Notes: a model not told the origin generated them from the sequence alone. Positions 22,945 to 34,629 are shown, counted from the stretch's first letter. The stretch: DNA of 64,000 bases from Massospora cicadina (GCA_022478985.1 JAKSZP010006730.1:62001-126000); one strand, 5' to 3'. Numbers and translations: made by a program.

Positions 22945-23737
22945 TGATGTCATATATCAGGATATCAGACATGATGGAAAGAATATTTAGCAATCAATCC
23001 CATGAGATAATAGACGCCTAGACCTAAGAAGGGGGTTAAAGAAGTCACATTAAATAATCATAAGGAGATTAAAGATAGTTGGTGAGCAATTGATCATATG
23101 ATAAACTGATAGTTGATAAGGCTCAACTCAATAATAGGAAACTTCTATATGACCAATTTGAGCCCTATATACCCCAAGGTTAGATACTGCCTAATTGAAT
23201 AAAGGGTTATCAAAACGCCACGAGACCATTACACTAGGTGGCACTAGGTTTCAGATTGAGATGAACTTCAAAAGGTTAAGAATCAGGAATCTGTCCAATT
23301 ATTGACCTAAGTGATGTTTTGTCTCATCTGAATTATTAAAATCAACAAGCCTTTTCGCCTTTTCAAAGATATGTTTTAAAGGTAGTATACAATCTGGATG
23401 CATCACCTGACCAAGAGCCTCCCATCTGGATTTCCCCACTATTAATTATCAATCCTTTTCCTTATGGTGTTTGTATTATTAAATGTGACATATAAACCCC
23501 CAATTCTATATTGCAATAGAGTTATGCCAATATCTTTGAGCTTCTTTTAGACCTTGACTTCATTAAATCCCTTTCGCCATACTTCACATAGAATGGATAC
23601 TCTAGTTGACAGGACCTAATCATGACTTGGCACCCTCAAAATTAACAATATACTATCAAGTCTTAGGCGGCTTCTAATATTGAATGTTGGGCTTCTTGTG
23701 CACAGCACTATTAAACAACAAAAGAAGAAGCCCAACA
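22945..23737 (+). repeat. Element A 3' LTR
   Basis: This 793-bp copy is related to 3138-3884 and ends AAGCCCAACA. It is longer than the 5' copy because of several small insertions or deletions. The 204 bp between this LTR and element E (23738-23941) show nothing recognisable. Confidence 0.8.
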
Positions 23738-23941
23738 ATGGTTTGATTTTTTTATTAGTTAAGTACAATATTTTCTCAAGGATGGGGAAGACCTTGTTAA
23801 TCAAAGGGGCCAATATCCTGAATGAATCTGTGTCCCCTTAAAGACAATTTATATGTGAAATTTAATTAAGTAAAAGAATTTCTAGTAATATTTTTTAGTT
23901 TATAATTTTGTTAAAGTGCATTTTCCTGTCTTGGAGCGTGC

Positions 23942-24914
23942 TGATAATAAGATTATCCTGGAACTCATGGTGAGTGACCACCCAGAGCACTAGTCAGAAT
24001 ACCTTTGGTATAGCCATCCATATTGTGGGATGAAACAGCATAAATTAGCTATGAGCACCAACCAGAGATTCTCAAAATTGGCATTTATAATCACTGGAAT
24101 ATCTGGTGGACTGCTAAAAGCATAAATAAAAAGTGTCATTTGAGGATCTTTTTATCAGAATTTAAAGGGTGGAAAGGGTAAAAAAGGAGTGACAGTGGTA
24201 CCTGTTGGGGACTGCTGCCCTATATGCTCGCTAAATGGGGAACTGGGACTTAGCACACTACCGTTGATATTATTTGTGATTCAGTTCTGGTGGATTGACA
24301 TTCTAGATGATTATCAATAATGGCTCAGATTCTACCTGCCCAGTTAAATTGACATCAAATTTACTAGAAAGAATATTTAAATCACTATGATTGCACTTGG
24401 CTTAATGACAACAACTCCTCCAGTGGACAGCAGGTTGCACCCATGGCTAAGCCACATATGGCTGACTCCATTGGGTAGGAAAAAGTTTTAACACGCTCAT
24501 ACCTGTTGGGGACGGGCTTATCTGCACTATCTCTGAAGAACCTGGTGGTTGAAAATTTATAAAGTCCAACAATAACTCAATTATTTTTTCTGCAAATATT
24601 GACTTGGCTTTCCCAGAAGAACTCAAACTTGCATATGGAGCCTCTTGGGTACAATTGCCACCAGGCTTCCACTGGAGTTGGCTTCTGGCCACCGTTATTT
24701 TCTGACACACCCCCAATTTTTCCCACCAATTCTTGGGTGGGGAAAGGATGAGGAAGCAGCGCGCTTTTCAATGGATATGCATAACCTATCTCACATCCAC
24801 CACATGGGCAAATCGCCCAAGGTGATGAGAGGTACAGCTGCTGGCTTGCGCTCATTCTTGGTTCTCAATGGAAACTCCACCCATATAAGCCAAGAGTAGT
24901 TTACCAAGGCTTAC
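23942..24914 (-). repeat. Element E 3' LTR (left copy)
   Basis: This 973-bp LTR aligns with 28895-29070 joined to 33814-34629. Shared words include AATACCTTTGGTA, CCAGAGATTCTCAAAATTGGC, GGTGGATTGACATT, TGATTGCACTTGGCT and CAGCAGGTTGCAC. It contains overlapping minus-strand frames (24577-24855 and 24447-24716) whose combined reading matches the ORF at 34237-34503 in the other LTR, broken here by a frameshift. Confidence 0.82.
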
Positions 24915-24961
24915 ATCACCCTTCCCTTGTTTAACTGGGAGAGCACCCCATTAAGACCTAG

Positions 24962-25165
24962 CTAGCACAACTTTTTGTGCGCATTGGGTAACTTTGATGC
25001 CAAAATGATGCAACCCTCTGAGGATGCTGAGGGAGCATCTGAATGGGCGATGTGGAAGGCTTTAACCAATTTTTGGAAGTTAGTACAATTGTAGGCACTT
25101 ACCCATCTGTTTTCATAGAAAAGAAATTCCTTCCAAGCCACCAGGTATTTCACTAAGTAACACAT
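24962..25165 (-). pseudogene. Element E chromodomain remnant
   Basis: The minus-strand frame reads CYLVKYLVAWKEFLFYENRW, then VSAYNC. It matches the chromodomain core YLV.WKGF...NSW.P. It lies between the integrase and the 3' LTR, as in element C. The N-terminal half of the domain is not recognisable. Confidence 0.6.
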
Positions 25166-25439
25166 TTTCTACTATTCAAATGACATCCGCCTCCGCCTCT
25201 TCTGAGCCCTTGATCACAACTAGTTCCGGTATGCCAGGCGCTGTCTCTATAAACGTGGATAACTGGGAAGCTTAAAGACCAAGTGCTGCTTTTAGTGCTG
25301 TGGAAGGGACAACTGGAAGGCCCCACTACCTAAAAATGCTCCTCCTCCATGTGAGGACTGGAACACTAGCTTACAAACTCCCACAAGTGGACTTTAACCT
25401 CAGATGTCACATATCTAGCATCACTTGTGAATCTACCAT

Positions 25440-26520
25440 AAATTTAAGGGTAGGAAGGCAATTTAATCTGAAAATCACTTGTAATTGCCTATTGCCTTCC
25501 TCAGGTGCTCCTGAACCAGAAATTAGGTACTCTATATCTGCTGCAGATGCTCTTCTGTGGCAGGAACATCATAGCGGGGACAAGGTCTAATGGGGAACGA
25601 GGGATTATACCCCAGGGTAGCTTCATAAGGAGAGAACCCCATTGAATAATTTGTGAAATTGTTGTATGAAGACAATGCCATAAGAAGATTGGTGGCCCAA
25701 GTACCCTGCGCCATGGAGGCATAGCAGTTGAGTTACTGTTAGAGGATCTGGTTGACTCTCTCATCTGTATTTCTGACTGAGGATGGTACACCGTGGTCTG
25801 AAAGGGCTGGAACTTCAAGATAGCAAGCATAGTGGTCCAAAACCAAGCTGTTAACTGTGGCCCCCAATTGCTTATTAACTCCTAGGGTATGCCAAGCATT
25901 GCTAAAACATGACGAAAAAAAAGCCGGTATATCTCTTCAGAGGTAATAGTGGAAATACAAGGTAAAAAAAGGGAGAATTTTTTAAAGAGGTCCACAACCA
26001 CCATAATTGCATCTACAGCATTGGAACAGGGAAGCTCAACAATGAAGTTGATGGATACCGAGGTCCACAGACCATGAGCCTGCTGTAGGGTATGCAGGAG
26101 ACCATTCCAACCCAATTAATCTGACTAAGCGTTTGCACATGTCAGGAAATTGTTAATCCACGTGGCATCTCTTTGGAGAAGCCCAGCTGGTTGAATGTTC
26201 ATTTGATCATTTCAAAGCATTTCTTGTGCCTGAGGTGACACACTGCTAGGGGATCATGGTGAGTGGATATTACTTCATCCCATAATTGGGGAGGCACCCA
26301 AACCTGGCCCCAGAACACAAGATGGCCGTCTTCTACAAATTAATGAGTATGCTTGTGGATTGGAGCACCCAACAAGTCAAAAATCTCCAACCTCTTATGT
26401 AGGCGGTCTGACCCGCCAGCACCTAGTATACCAATGGCGCATCTGGTGCCAAGTCTGCCCTAGAAATTTCAGGAGGAGCAATGACAAGAATCTGAGTAGG
26501 TGTAATCACTGTTGTCAACT
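25440..26520 (-). pseudogene. pol: Element E integrase (broken)
   Basis: The core segment in 25882-26115 reads VSINFIVELPCSNAVDAIMV. It aligns with LSVDFIVELPISDGYDAIMV of element C, so the first catalytic Asp has become Asn (GAC/GAT to AAC/AAT). Then 25501-25830 reads FQTTVYHPQSEIQMRES, the region of the catalytic Glu ([13 protein letters not shown] in C). An overlapping frame (25532-25714) carries MGFSPYEATLGYNP. No GPY/F segment was recognised before the chromodomain remnant. Confidence 0.75.
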
Positions 26521-26639
26521 CTTGCGTCTCCTCCATTGGACTTAGGTAAAAGTTGCAGCTCAACAGATTAGGAGTAATATTTAACACGCCCACTTTACAG
26601 ACTCATACTAATATTTAACACTGTAATAGTCTCATAATG

Positions 26640-27900
26640 TCCAAGCCTGCCAGTGTGCCAACTTCTAGAGTTTTTGGAAGTACATCAGGTCCTTCTGATC
26701 CATTCACACAATTGCATTGTGTAGTGCCCTGCAGAGGGTATCGCCAATGAGTAAGCAACCACACTATGGCAGCCAACTCCTTATCATAAATGGTCTAGGA
26801 AAGTTTTGAGAAGCAAATTTGTGCAAAAAATATGTAACCAGATTTTCTATCCTTCATGTGCTTGAAGCAACCCCTGCTCTCATGGAGGTCAATGAGGCGT
26901 CACATGCTAAAATAAAAGGCGTGGTGAGATCAGTATGTCAAAGAATGGGTAGTTTCATTAACGCTTCCTTTATGGCATCAAATGCCCGTTGGCAATCCTC
27001 CATCCATCAGAACAAAACATTCTTCCTTAAAAATGGATTTAGCGGGGTGGCCAGCTGTGAAAGATTGAGGTAGTTTTTTAAAAATAGCATAATATTCGAA
27101 AATTCTGCAACTGCTTCTGGGTGTTAACAGTGGGCCACGTGAGGATTTCTAAGCTTGCTTTGCAGAATCATGTATCCATCCTTTAAGGCCAAGTTACCTG
27201 GAATGGTAACCTCCTTCCTAAAGAACTTTTACACTTGGAGGGTTTTACATACAGGTCAGCCTTGTGCAACACAGCCAGCACTGCCAAGTTCTTCCTATGC
27301 TGCTTGGGACTGGGGGAATGCACAAGTATATTATTGATATACACCACTGCACGGGGGCACCTTAAGGTCGCCGATAATGTCATCATCATCCGCTGGAATG
27401 TGGCTGAGGAGATCTTCAGGATTAAAGGCATCACACGGAACTGAAAGATTCCTCTTCTGGTACAAATCGCCATATACCACTCTTGGCCTTCCCTCACCCA
27501 GATCTAGGTGAACACGTTCACAATATTAAGTTTTAAAAAACACCCAAGGTTTTGCAATATCCTGACTAAGCATCTGCTTAAGGGGGAGAAGGTAGAGATT
27601 GTAAAAGGTAAAATTATTTTTATGACACTTGTCCATGTAGGGGTGCAACGTTCCACTGGACTTCTGGGAAAACTATTAAAGAAGCTATAATTGAGGTTCC
27701 CCTTAAACACCCACCCTTTTGAGTGCATGTCATAAAACCACAACTCCAGGGCTTTGTCTTCCTATTTTGTTTAAGGATGCAGAGGACAATTGATATTGAT
27801 CACATTTACTGTTAGAAGGAAGCCAGAATATACTTGGAATATAAGGGAATATGATTGCCCTTCTCCATATTAAAAATGTTGTTGTACCAGTCCAAGCTGG
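26640..27900 (-). pseudogene. pol: Element E reverse transcriptase and RNase H (broken)
   Basis: The frame 27183-27497 reads EWYMAICTRRGIFQFRVMP, then SATFQRMMM, then the polymerase box AVVYINNILVHS, in which the YxDD aspartates are both Asn. This is expected after G-to-A change and would abolish activity. The following CKSSLGRR stretch is the end of the RT palm. RNase H occupies roughly 26640-27070 but is badly decayed. Upstream, 27504-27900 holds the RT N-terminal part with frame changes. Confidence 0.75.
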
Positions 27901-28133
27901 AAGGAAAAGCTGACTAAAACCATTGAGTAAGGAGTTGACACAATCTGCCCCACCAATCCAGTAAGGGAAAAGGTATCAATCAGTGGAGATTCACCATTTT
28001 CATGCATATTTTAAATGAATAAAGGTTGGTCCCAGGTCAATACTAACCTGTTGCTGACGCCACCACCCAACTCCAAGGAAAATGGGGCGTAACAAATCTG
28101 GCACAGAAGTGAACTGGTCATAGAAACTAAACA

Positions 28134-28316
28134 TCATGCAATGAGAATGGTACTGAGCGTCTCACCAAGTAGCACAAATTGAGGCCAATGATGCACAAAA
28201 ACTGAGGACCCTACATCAAGATCAAGATCCAACTCCTGAGAGATTTGAAAGCCCATGAAGTTCCTGGTGGCTCCTATCTCCAAGAGAGCCTTAACGGAGA
28301 CCACATCAGAACCCAA
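28134..28316 (-). pseudogene. pol: Element E protease fragment
   Basis: The minus frame reads VVSVKALLEIGATRNFMGFQ, corresponding to the chromovirus protease pattern ALLDSGATRNFM. The catalytic Asp-Ser has become Glu-Ile. The remaining 578 bp to the primer site (28317-28894) shows no recognisable capsid or zinc knuckle, so gag is absent or unrecognisable. Confidence 0.7.
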
Positions 28317-29070
28317 CTGAATCTTAATAGATAACAGAAGTAAGCTTTATTTTGTTTATTAACCATATTATGAGATTTAAATTTGAGGGAAGAGATACCA
28401 TTAAACCATCCACTGGCTGGTCATTGGGATAAAAAACCATGGTATCAACCATTTGAACAAACCCCACCTCTACTGCTTCGCCACGGACAACAGTGGCACC
28501 AATGAATTAAATGGATATGCTCAAGGAGTGGCAGAGTTGACTGTAAAAATACTAACATCTGACCTACAACGTCGGGATGAGGAGGATTAGAGACCACACT
28601 AAAAAACAACACCCTACACTTGAAACCTGATCTCACTGGTCAACTTGAAAAAGGGTAAACCAGGATCCTTATTACACTCAGCTTTGGGTAGAACCCCAGG
28701 GTGGGAGGAAAGAGCAATGTTTTAAACGCAACAGAAAACATGATATCCCATGATTGGACCATCCAATTGTCAGACATTACCCTTCTAAAGGTCAAATTAT
28801 CCATTAATAAAAGAGACTCAACGCAACACCCCGCCTAGAGGGAAGGATGGAGAAGGAAAAATTTTGGGTCACACTATTATGTAATAGAGCGTTCTGAAAA
28901 TAACAAGAATGGCCACAACTCAGAGTGAGTAACCACCCAGAAAACCAGGTAGAATACCTTTGGTACAGCCATCCATATTGTGGGATAAAACAGCAATAAG
29001 GGACCTGTGAGCACCAGCCAGAGATTCTCAAAATTGGCAATCATAATCACTGGAATGTCTAGTGGACTGC

Positions 29071-30007
29071 TGTCAGAAGTGCAGATGACCACATAGTCCA
29101 ACCATTTGACTGAATAGGTTATGATCATAGAGGGTTGGCAATAGTGGCCAATTGATGAGAATATCATTGGGCAGAATCCCCAATGATATTAGAAGTCACT
29201 GACTATGAATTGTTGTCAGGCATCATCCCCAATGATAGTTGAGGCCACTGACAGATAAAAATTTTGTTGGACATCATCCCCAATGAAATTAAGCAATAAT
29301 TCAATATTGGGATAGTCCCTGATATTTAGATTATAAGGATAATTCAGAGCGGAATGGATTGGAGGCATTGGAAACTACCAAAACGTTCTAACATCAGAGA
29401 AAAAGTGGGATTGTCATTGGCCAAAACAATCAGTTTCATGCACCTAATACTATTTGTTTGGTCTGCCAAGTGCCCGAGGATTACACTTCCTAAGAAACTC
29501 AAGGCAACGGTACCTGACGAGATTCAGTGCCTAACACTAAGGGTCAAAACCAGTATAGAAGCACAAATATTCTCATCGGACAGCTGAAAAGTTGTGTGCC
29601 AATTCTAACTATAAAAACCCTAAATAATTCCTTAATAAAATTAGATTTAAAGTGATATTAGCTTATTTGTTAAACCATTGAATGTTTAAACATCATTATT
29701 AAGAGAAGAGTGCAAGAATCAGATATCCTTAGGTTAGCAATATCAAAATCTCCACTTGGTTCTGTGAAAAGGGAATAGGTAAAGTGTTCCCTACCAGCAT
29801 CAAAGTATCTACAAGAGGAATAAGCACCAGTTTAGCGTTGGACTTTACTCTTAACGTGACTTTTGGGCAATCAACTATAAAAATAGTCTTCATACTATTA
29901 TTGCCCCAGTCTAACAATCTCATAAAAATAATTGATGCCAGGATCCACGAATCTGTGCAGTTGAAATCCAGGGCTAAAAGCGAGCAACAAAGCTCAAGAT
30001 TTTAACA
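29071..30007 (+). repeat. Element F 5' LTR
   Basis: It starts TGTCAGAAGTG and ends ATTTTAACA, and aligns closely with 32874-33813. Its first third holds four spaced copies of an imperfect palindromic motif of the type TTGGGCATCATCCCCAA (near 29165, 29211, 29276 and 29304). Confidence 0.92.
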
Positions 30008-30008
30008 T

Positions 30009-30026
30009 TGGTGCTCACTACAAGGG
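30009..30026 (+). other. Element F primer-binding site
   Basis: TGGTGCTCACTACAAGGG lies 1 nt after the LTR end. It is one base different from the form in element I. Confidence 0.85.
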
Positions 30027-30060
30027 TAGTTGAGTTTTCAAAAGCCAATTTAAAATAACG

Positions 30061-31376
30061 ATGTCTTTTAAGGAAGAGCTTTGAAAGCTCTGGGCAGAAC
30101 TACAGGCTGTCAATAAAAATGTGCTCAGCTTGGCATCTCAGGCCAACGTTAATACATTGGAGGAGCATATGATCAAGGCGGAGGAAACGCTCAAACAAGT
30201 AGGAATAGTTAATACTGACCTATGCGGAAAAGTTGCCTCTTTGAAACAGAAAGAGGGCGAACTTGTCAAGGAAATTTTATTTCAGAAAACTGATCAGGAA
30301 GTGGACCAAGAACACATCTGGCAGTTTCATGAGGAAATGGAGAAAATGACAAAGCGTATTGAGGAATTGGAAAATCACAAATGTGATTTTGAGCAGTTTG
30401 AGGTGAATAAGGCCGATGAAAAGGCAAGCAAAACTCTAATTGGGATGACCTCTCCATCCCAAAATATGCCCAAACCATTTGCTGGTGTTTCATAAATAAC
30501 TCCTGAAGCCACTCCTATGGCTTTTCAAGTAGCTGGGCAAGGATTTTCTATGAGTGGAGTGACCGAGTAATTTTAAAATATGCCAAAATTGCCCACCTTT
30601 CACAGGGATAATGCCTCAGCGTTTTTCTAATTATTTGAGATGACCATGTTTGACAATGCAGACTGACAAAAAGCAGCGAGTGTAATGAACTGCCTTAGCA
30701 CAGACTGCCAAAATCTTGTGCTTCCTCACCTCAATGGGGACAATTGGTTGTATGGGGAAGCCAAAGCCGCCATTATATTGGAGTTTAGAAGCCCTACTCG
30801 GTTGGAAAATTGTAAACAATAGTTCATGGGTATCCAATTCCTCAAAGATGAGACTCTGGCTAGTTTCGCCAACCGTTTTTACCAAGAAGCTCAGATCATG
30901 GCAGGGCAAAAGTGCTAGATAATTTTGATACATACATAGCTATGAAGGCGGTGCTTCAGCCCTACCAAAAATTGCATTGGATCATGGCATCAGCACTAAT
31001 AACCAAAATAATAACCTCATAAATGGTGGACCATCTGAAGATGTTGGGAGCAACTTTTGATGCACCCAATCAATCATATAACGAAATTCCAACTGAGGAT
31101 GATCACACTTTGGTGGAATTAGAATATAATATTTTAGGAAACGTTGAAAAAGTTGAAAAAGTCGTTATTCAGCAGAATCAAGTCACATTGGGGAAAACCC
31201 CCCAATGGATCCAAGTGGAAGAATAAATCAACTAGCCACTATTGGAAAGATAGAACAACGGGACAATTTGCCACTAAAAATTTTCAGAATAAATCACAAA
31301 GTTTTGTAAATGTTGTGATTCCTCAAGAGGAGGATGAAATTGCCCAAAATTTGGGAAAAGGCCTTGCAGTCTAAAT
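30061..31376 (+). pseudogene. gag: Element F gag (broken)
   Basis: The likely start is ATG at 30061 (MSFKEEL, then TGA). The same frame then stays open to 30495. The first about 145 residues are strongly coiled-coil in character (LEEHMIKAEETLKQ, MEKMTKRIEELENHK). The capsid region follows with stops (LPTFHRDNASAFF, LFEMTMFDNAD, FANRFYQEAQIMAGQK) and resembles FANQFYHEAQVLL of element G. The frame shifts to 31023-31226 (VDHLKMLGATFDAPNQ), cognate to VDYLRRCARSFDAPNQ of G. No zinc knuckle is intact. If trans-complemented, such a gag might once have packaged the element. Confidence 0.8.
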
Positions 31377-31799
31377 GTGAAACTATCTAGCACTGCAAGA
31401 GAACCTGTTCCACCAGATATCTAAATGGAATAAAGTCATTGGCAGGACCAGCTCAGGTTGCAACTGGGTCTGCCATGAGAAGTCCTGAGGTATTAGATGA
31501 GATCAGAAATGTGAGGCAATTGATCCAGAGAATAGTGGATGAAGTTGGTTGATCTTAAATTAGTTATTTAATGCATAAAAAGCAAGAAATGCTAAAAATA
31601 GTATCTGATCCAGATGACTTTAGCAAAGAAAAACGTTACCAAATTAAGCTGTGTAAATAGTGGTTCATTTAAAGATCTATCAGCAGATTTAATTAAATGT
31701 TTAGATTGGCAATTAAAGCCAAGAAATAGGATCCAATCTAGACAAATTGGGATAGAGAAAAACGTATTTATTGATAAGAAATAGGATCAGATCCTGACA
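31377..31799 (+). other. Element F deletion-junction region
   Basis: Between the gag end and the integrase tail there is only about 0.4 kb, in which I see no protease, RT or RNase H motif. A full element of this lineage has about 3 kb here, so the junction of a large internal deletion lies in this interval. Confidence 0.6.
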
Positions 31800-32220
31800 A
31801 ATTTTGGATTGAGAAAACGCCATTTGAACTGTTATATGGGCAGAAAGCCACATTGCCGCCAATATTGTATTCAATAGTAGAGTCATCTTTGGGGATGAGT
31901 GCAAACAATATCCATCCTGACTGGCTGATATCCTGATTGAATTACAACCTTGGGCATTTGATATAACATTGAGGAAAAGAATCAATGTGAAGAAAATGGA
32001 TGACCAGAATTGACTTCCATTGAAAGAATACCATGTGGGTGATAGGGTAGCCTATTGCGATACCCATAGGTTCAGGAGAAAACATAAGTTGGACGCCCTA
32101 TGGAGGGGACCGTTTGAAATTATCACCAAGTCAGCAAATGATACCTATACAATCAAGAATACTGAGGATGGTCGCATAGTCAATAGAGTCCATGCAAAAT
32201 ACTTAAAGTATTGGACTTAG
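31800..32220 (+). pseudogene. pol: Element F integrase C-terminal tail
   Basis: It begins IEKTPFELLYGQKATLPP, matching MSPFQLLYGKHPALPPL in the integrase of G, and continues with frame changes. It ends with an open frame 32020-32220: YHVGDRVAYCDTHR, KLDALWRGPFEIITKSAND, then VHAKYLKYW. This is the GPY/F-type domain found downstream of the catalytic core. The D,D,E core itself is absent. Confidence 0.85.
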
Positions 32221-32252
32221 AAAAAAAAGAAAAAAGAAAATAAAAATAAAAA

Positions 32253-32283
<31 letters not shown>

Positions 32284-32345
32284 CTAAAAAGAAAAAAGAA
32301 AAAGTTGCATAAAAATCCAAAAAGTAGAAAATTTTAAAAAAAAAC
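32217..32345 (+). repeat. A-rich low-complexity tract
   Basis: About 130 nt of nearly pure A with scattered G and T start right at the integrase stop codon of F. The tract is internal to the element, so it is not a reverse-transcribed poly(A) tail at an insertion end. Confidence 0.9.
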
Positions 32346-32508
32346 AATTTAATTTGAACATTAATGCATCTAGTTATATTCCCACCTACTGAGAGTTGAG
32401 GAAGGATTAGTAGCAGGCACAAGTCCTGAGCGTTGGCAGGATCAGAAAGGGCTGAAACTAGGTCTGCCAGAATAGTCCCTATCAACGAGATGTTGAGACA
32501 CGTCCTGG

Positions 32509-32615
32509 GGTTGGTACAGGTGGCAAGAGTGCCAGAAGAACCCGTCCTGAGGTTTGTACAGGTGGCAAGAGTGCCAACAACCCGTCCTGAGGTTTATACA
32601 GGTGGACGAGTTGAT
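32509..32615 (+). repeat. Short minisatellite, about 40-bp unit
   Basis: Three tandem units each start CGTCCTG(G/A)GGTT and continue with a TACAGGTGG core, at about 32501, 32544 and 32584. The spacing is slightly unequal. In one frame they read PxxxxFVQVARVP-type repeats. They sit in the 3' untranslated part of F. Confidence 0.75.
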
Positions 32616-32860
32616 CTCTCACAATAGATGCAAAGATGGGACTGGCGTGATATGACATCATAGGAACTGCACTCAAGAAGAGGTGGCAATGGGGTAGCAA
32701 CCAAGGATATGAAGTCATCATACTGGCCAGAGCATATGGGCGTTAAGTGCAGATAGAGCTGCACTACGCTGAGGACATAGAATTATGACAAACCAAATAT
32801 GAGCTCCAGCTGAGGCAGCTTCCATTCCTGAGGGTTCTATCTTCCATTGGATATCTGGTC

Positions 32861-32873
32861 AAGAAGGGGGATG
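32861..32873 (+). other. Element F polypurine tract
   Basis: AAGAAGGGGGATG lies directly before TGTTGGAATTG, the start of the 3' LTR. Confidence 0.8.
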
Positions 32874-33813
32874 TGTTGGAATTGCAGATGACCACATATT
32901 CCAAAAATTTGACTGAATAGGTTATGATTGTAAAGGGTCAGCAATAGTGGCTGACTGATGAGAATATTGTTGAGTGGAATCCCTGATGATATTAGAAGTC
33001 ACCAACTATGAATTATTGTTGGGCATCATCCCCAATGATAATTATGGCCGCAGACAGATGATAATTTTGTTGGGCATCATCCCCAATGAAATTAAGCAAT
33101 AATTCAATATTGGGATAATCCCCAATATTCAAATTATAGGGAATAATTAAGAGCAGAATGGATTAAAGAGTCATCAGAAACTAACAAAACGTTCAAACGC
33201 TGGAGGAAGAGTGGAATCATTATCAGCCAAAACAATCAGTTTCATGTACCTAATACCAATTGTTTGGTCTGCCAAATGCCCGAGGATTACGCTTCCTAAA
33301 AAACTCAAGGCAACGGTACCTGACGAGATTCAGTGCCTAACACTAAGGGTCAAAAACCAATATAGAAGCACAAATATTCTCATTGGACAGCTGAAAAGTT
33401 GTGTGCTGGTTCTAACTATAAAAACCACAAATAATTCCTAATAAAATTAGATTCAAACTGATATTAGCTTATTTGTCAAACCATTGAATGTTTAAACATC
33501 ACTCTTAAGAGAAGAGTGCAAGGATCAGATATCCTTAGGTTAGCAATATCAAAATCTCCACTTGTCTCTGTGAAAAGGGAATAGGGAAAGTGTTCCCTAC
33601 CAGCATCAAAGTATCTACAAGAGGAATAAGCACCAGTTTAGCGTTGGACTTTACTCTTAACGTGGCTTTTGGGCAATCAACTATAATAATAGTCTTCATA
33701 CTATTATTGCCCCAGTCTAAAAATCTCAAGTAAATAATCAACGCCAGGATCCACAAATCTGTGCAGTTGAAATCCAAGGCTAAAAGTGAGCAACAAAGCC
33801 CAAGATTTTAACA
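32874..33813 (+). repeat. Element F 3' LTR
   Basis: This 940-bp LTR is collinear with 29071-30007 and ends TTTTAACA before the ACTGC duplication. Confidence 0.92.
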
Positions 33814-34629
33814 ACTGCTAAAATTCACAAATACAATTTGATTATTTGAGGACCTTTTTTATTGGAATTAAAAGGGTGGAAAGGGTGAAAAATGGATTAA
33901 CAGTGGTATCTGTTGGGGACTTCTGCTTTATATGCTCGCTGAATGGTGAACTGGAACTAATCACACTACTATTGATAATATTTATGATTCAGCTCTGGTG
34001 GATTGACATTTTAGATGATATTCAATACTGGCTCAGATTCAACCTGCCCGGTTAGATTGACATCAAATTTGCTAGCAAGGATATTCAAACCACTATGATT
34101 GCACTTGGCTCAGTGACAACAACTCCTCCATTGGACAGCAGGTTGCACATATGGCTAAACCACATATGTCTGACTCCATTGGGTAGGGAAAGGTTTTACC
34201 ACGCCTATACCTGTTGGGGACAGACTTGTTTGCACTTTAAATGAAGGAAACCTGGTGGATGGGGATTTTTAAGCTTGACAATAACTTGATTAATTTATTT
34301 ATGCCCAATATTGACTTAGCTCTCCCAGCAGAACTTGAACTGGCAGAGGGACCCTCTAGTGGACAATTGCCACCAATCTTCCACTGGTGATGGTTTCTAG
34401 CCGCTTCCACTTCCTGACACATACCCCAAATTTTCCCCACCAACTCCTGGGTGGTTAACGGATGAGGAATCAACACGCTTTTCATAGAGTACGCCATTTT
34501 CATCTCTCATCCACCATATGGGTAAATAGCCCAGGATGACAAGAAGGACAGCTGCTGGATCGCGTTATTCTTGTTTTAAATGGGTTTTTTTCCAATTAAG
34601 CCACAAATTTAGTTCCCTCAAGACTTACA

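Larger units (their letters stand above)
3138..23737 (+). mobile_element. Element A: Ty3/gypsy LTR retrotransposon, twice interrupted
   Basis: Two related LTRs (3138-3884 and 22945-23737) bound a + strand element. Its own sequence totals about 7.5 kb once element B (4053-11170) and element C (14503-20477) are removed. A primer-binding site follows the left LTR and a polypurine tract precedes the right LTR. Gag resumes after B, and the protease to pre-RT region runs up to C. The reverse transcriptase continues directly after C at 20478, which shows that C is a later insertion. The LTRs are clearly diverged and no target-site duplication is recognisable, so A is an old copy. All coding parts carry stops and frameshifts. 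Confidence 0.8.
29071..33813 (+). mobile_element. Element F: non-autonomous gypsy deletion derivative
   Basis: This 4743-bp + strand element has LTRs of 937 and 940 bp. Perfect 5-bp target duplications ACTGC lie at 29066-29070 and 33814-33818. It has a primer-binding site and a polypurine tract, but only gag and the C-terminal integrase tail. Protease, RT, RNase H and the integrase core are missing. High LTR similarity and the perfect duplication mark it as one of the younger insertions. Confidence 0.92.
23942..34629 (-). mobile_element. Element E: chromovirus, 5' LTR split by F
   Basis: The left LTR (23942-24914) and right LTR (28895-34629, interrupted by F) flank a minus-strand internal region of about 4.0 kb. 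After removal of F the element is about 5.9 kb. It encodes protease, RT, RNase H, integrase and a chromodomain remnant, but almost no gag. A purine-rich AAGGGAAGGGTGA (minus strand) abuts the left LTR. A degraded primer-binding site, AACGCTCTATTACATA, abuts the right LTR. No target duplication was found. Confidence 0.8.
28895..34629 (-). repeat. Element E 5' LTR (right copy), interrupted by F
   Basis: The LTR parts are 28895-29070 and 33814-34629, about 987 bp in total excluding F and its duplicated 5 bp. The sequence GTGGACTGCTAAAA in the left LTR corresponds to the F target site, which confirms that F is a later insertion. A minus-strand ORF at 34237-34503 begins MKMAYSMKSVLIPHP and is discussed in the findings. 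Confidence 0.82.

Noticed and set aside
3133..23742. Target-site duplication for element A
   Set aside because: Flanks ACAAA and ATGGT do not match. The element may be too old, or its left flank rearranged.
29160..29330. CRISPR-like array
   Set aside because: The repeated motifs are short, imperfect and unevenly spaced inside an LTR of a eukaryotic retrotransposon.
32217..32345. Poly(A) tail of a LINE or processed gene
   Set aside because: It is internal to element F, between the integrase stop and the 3' LTR, with no target duplication at its end.
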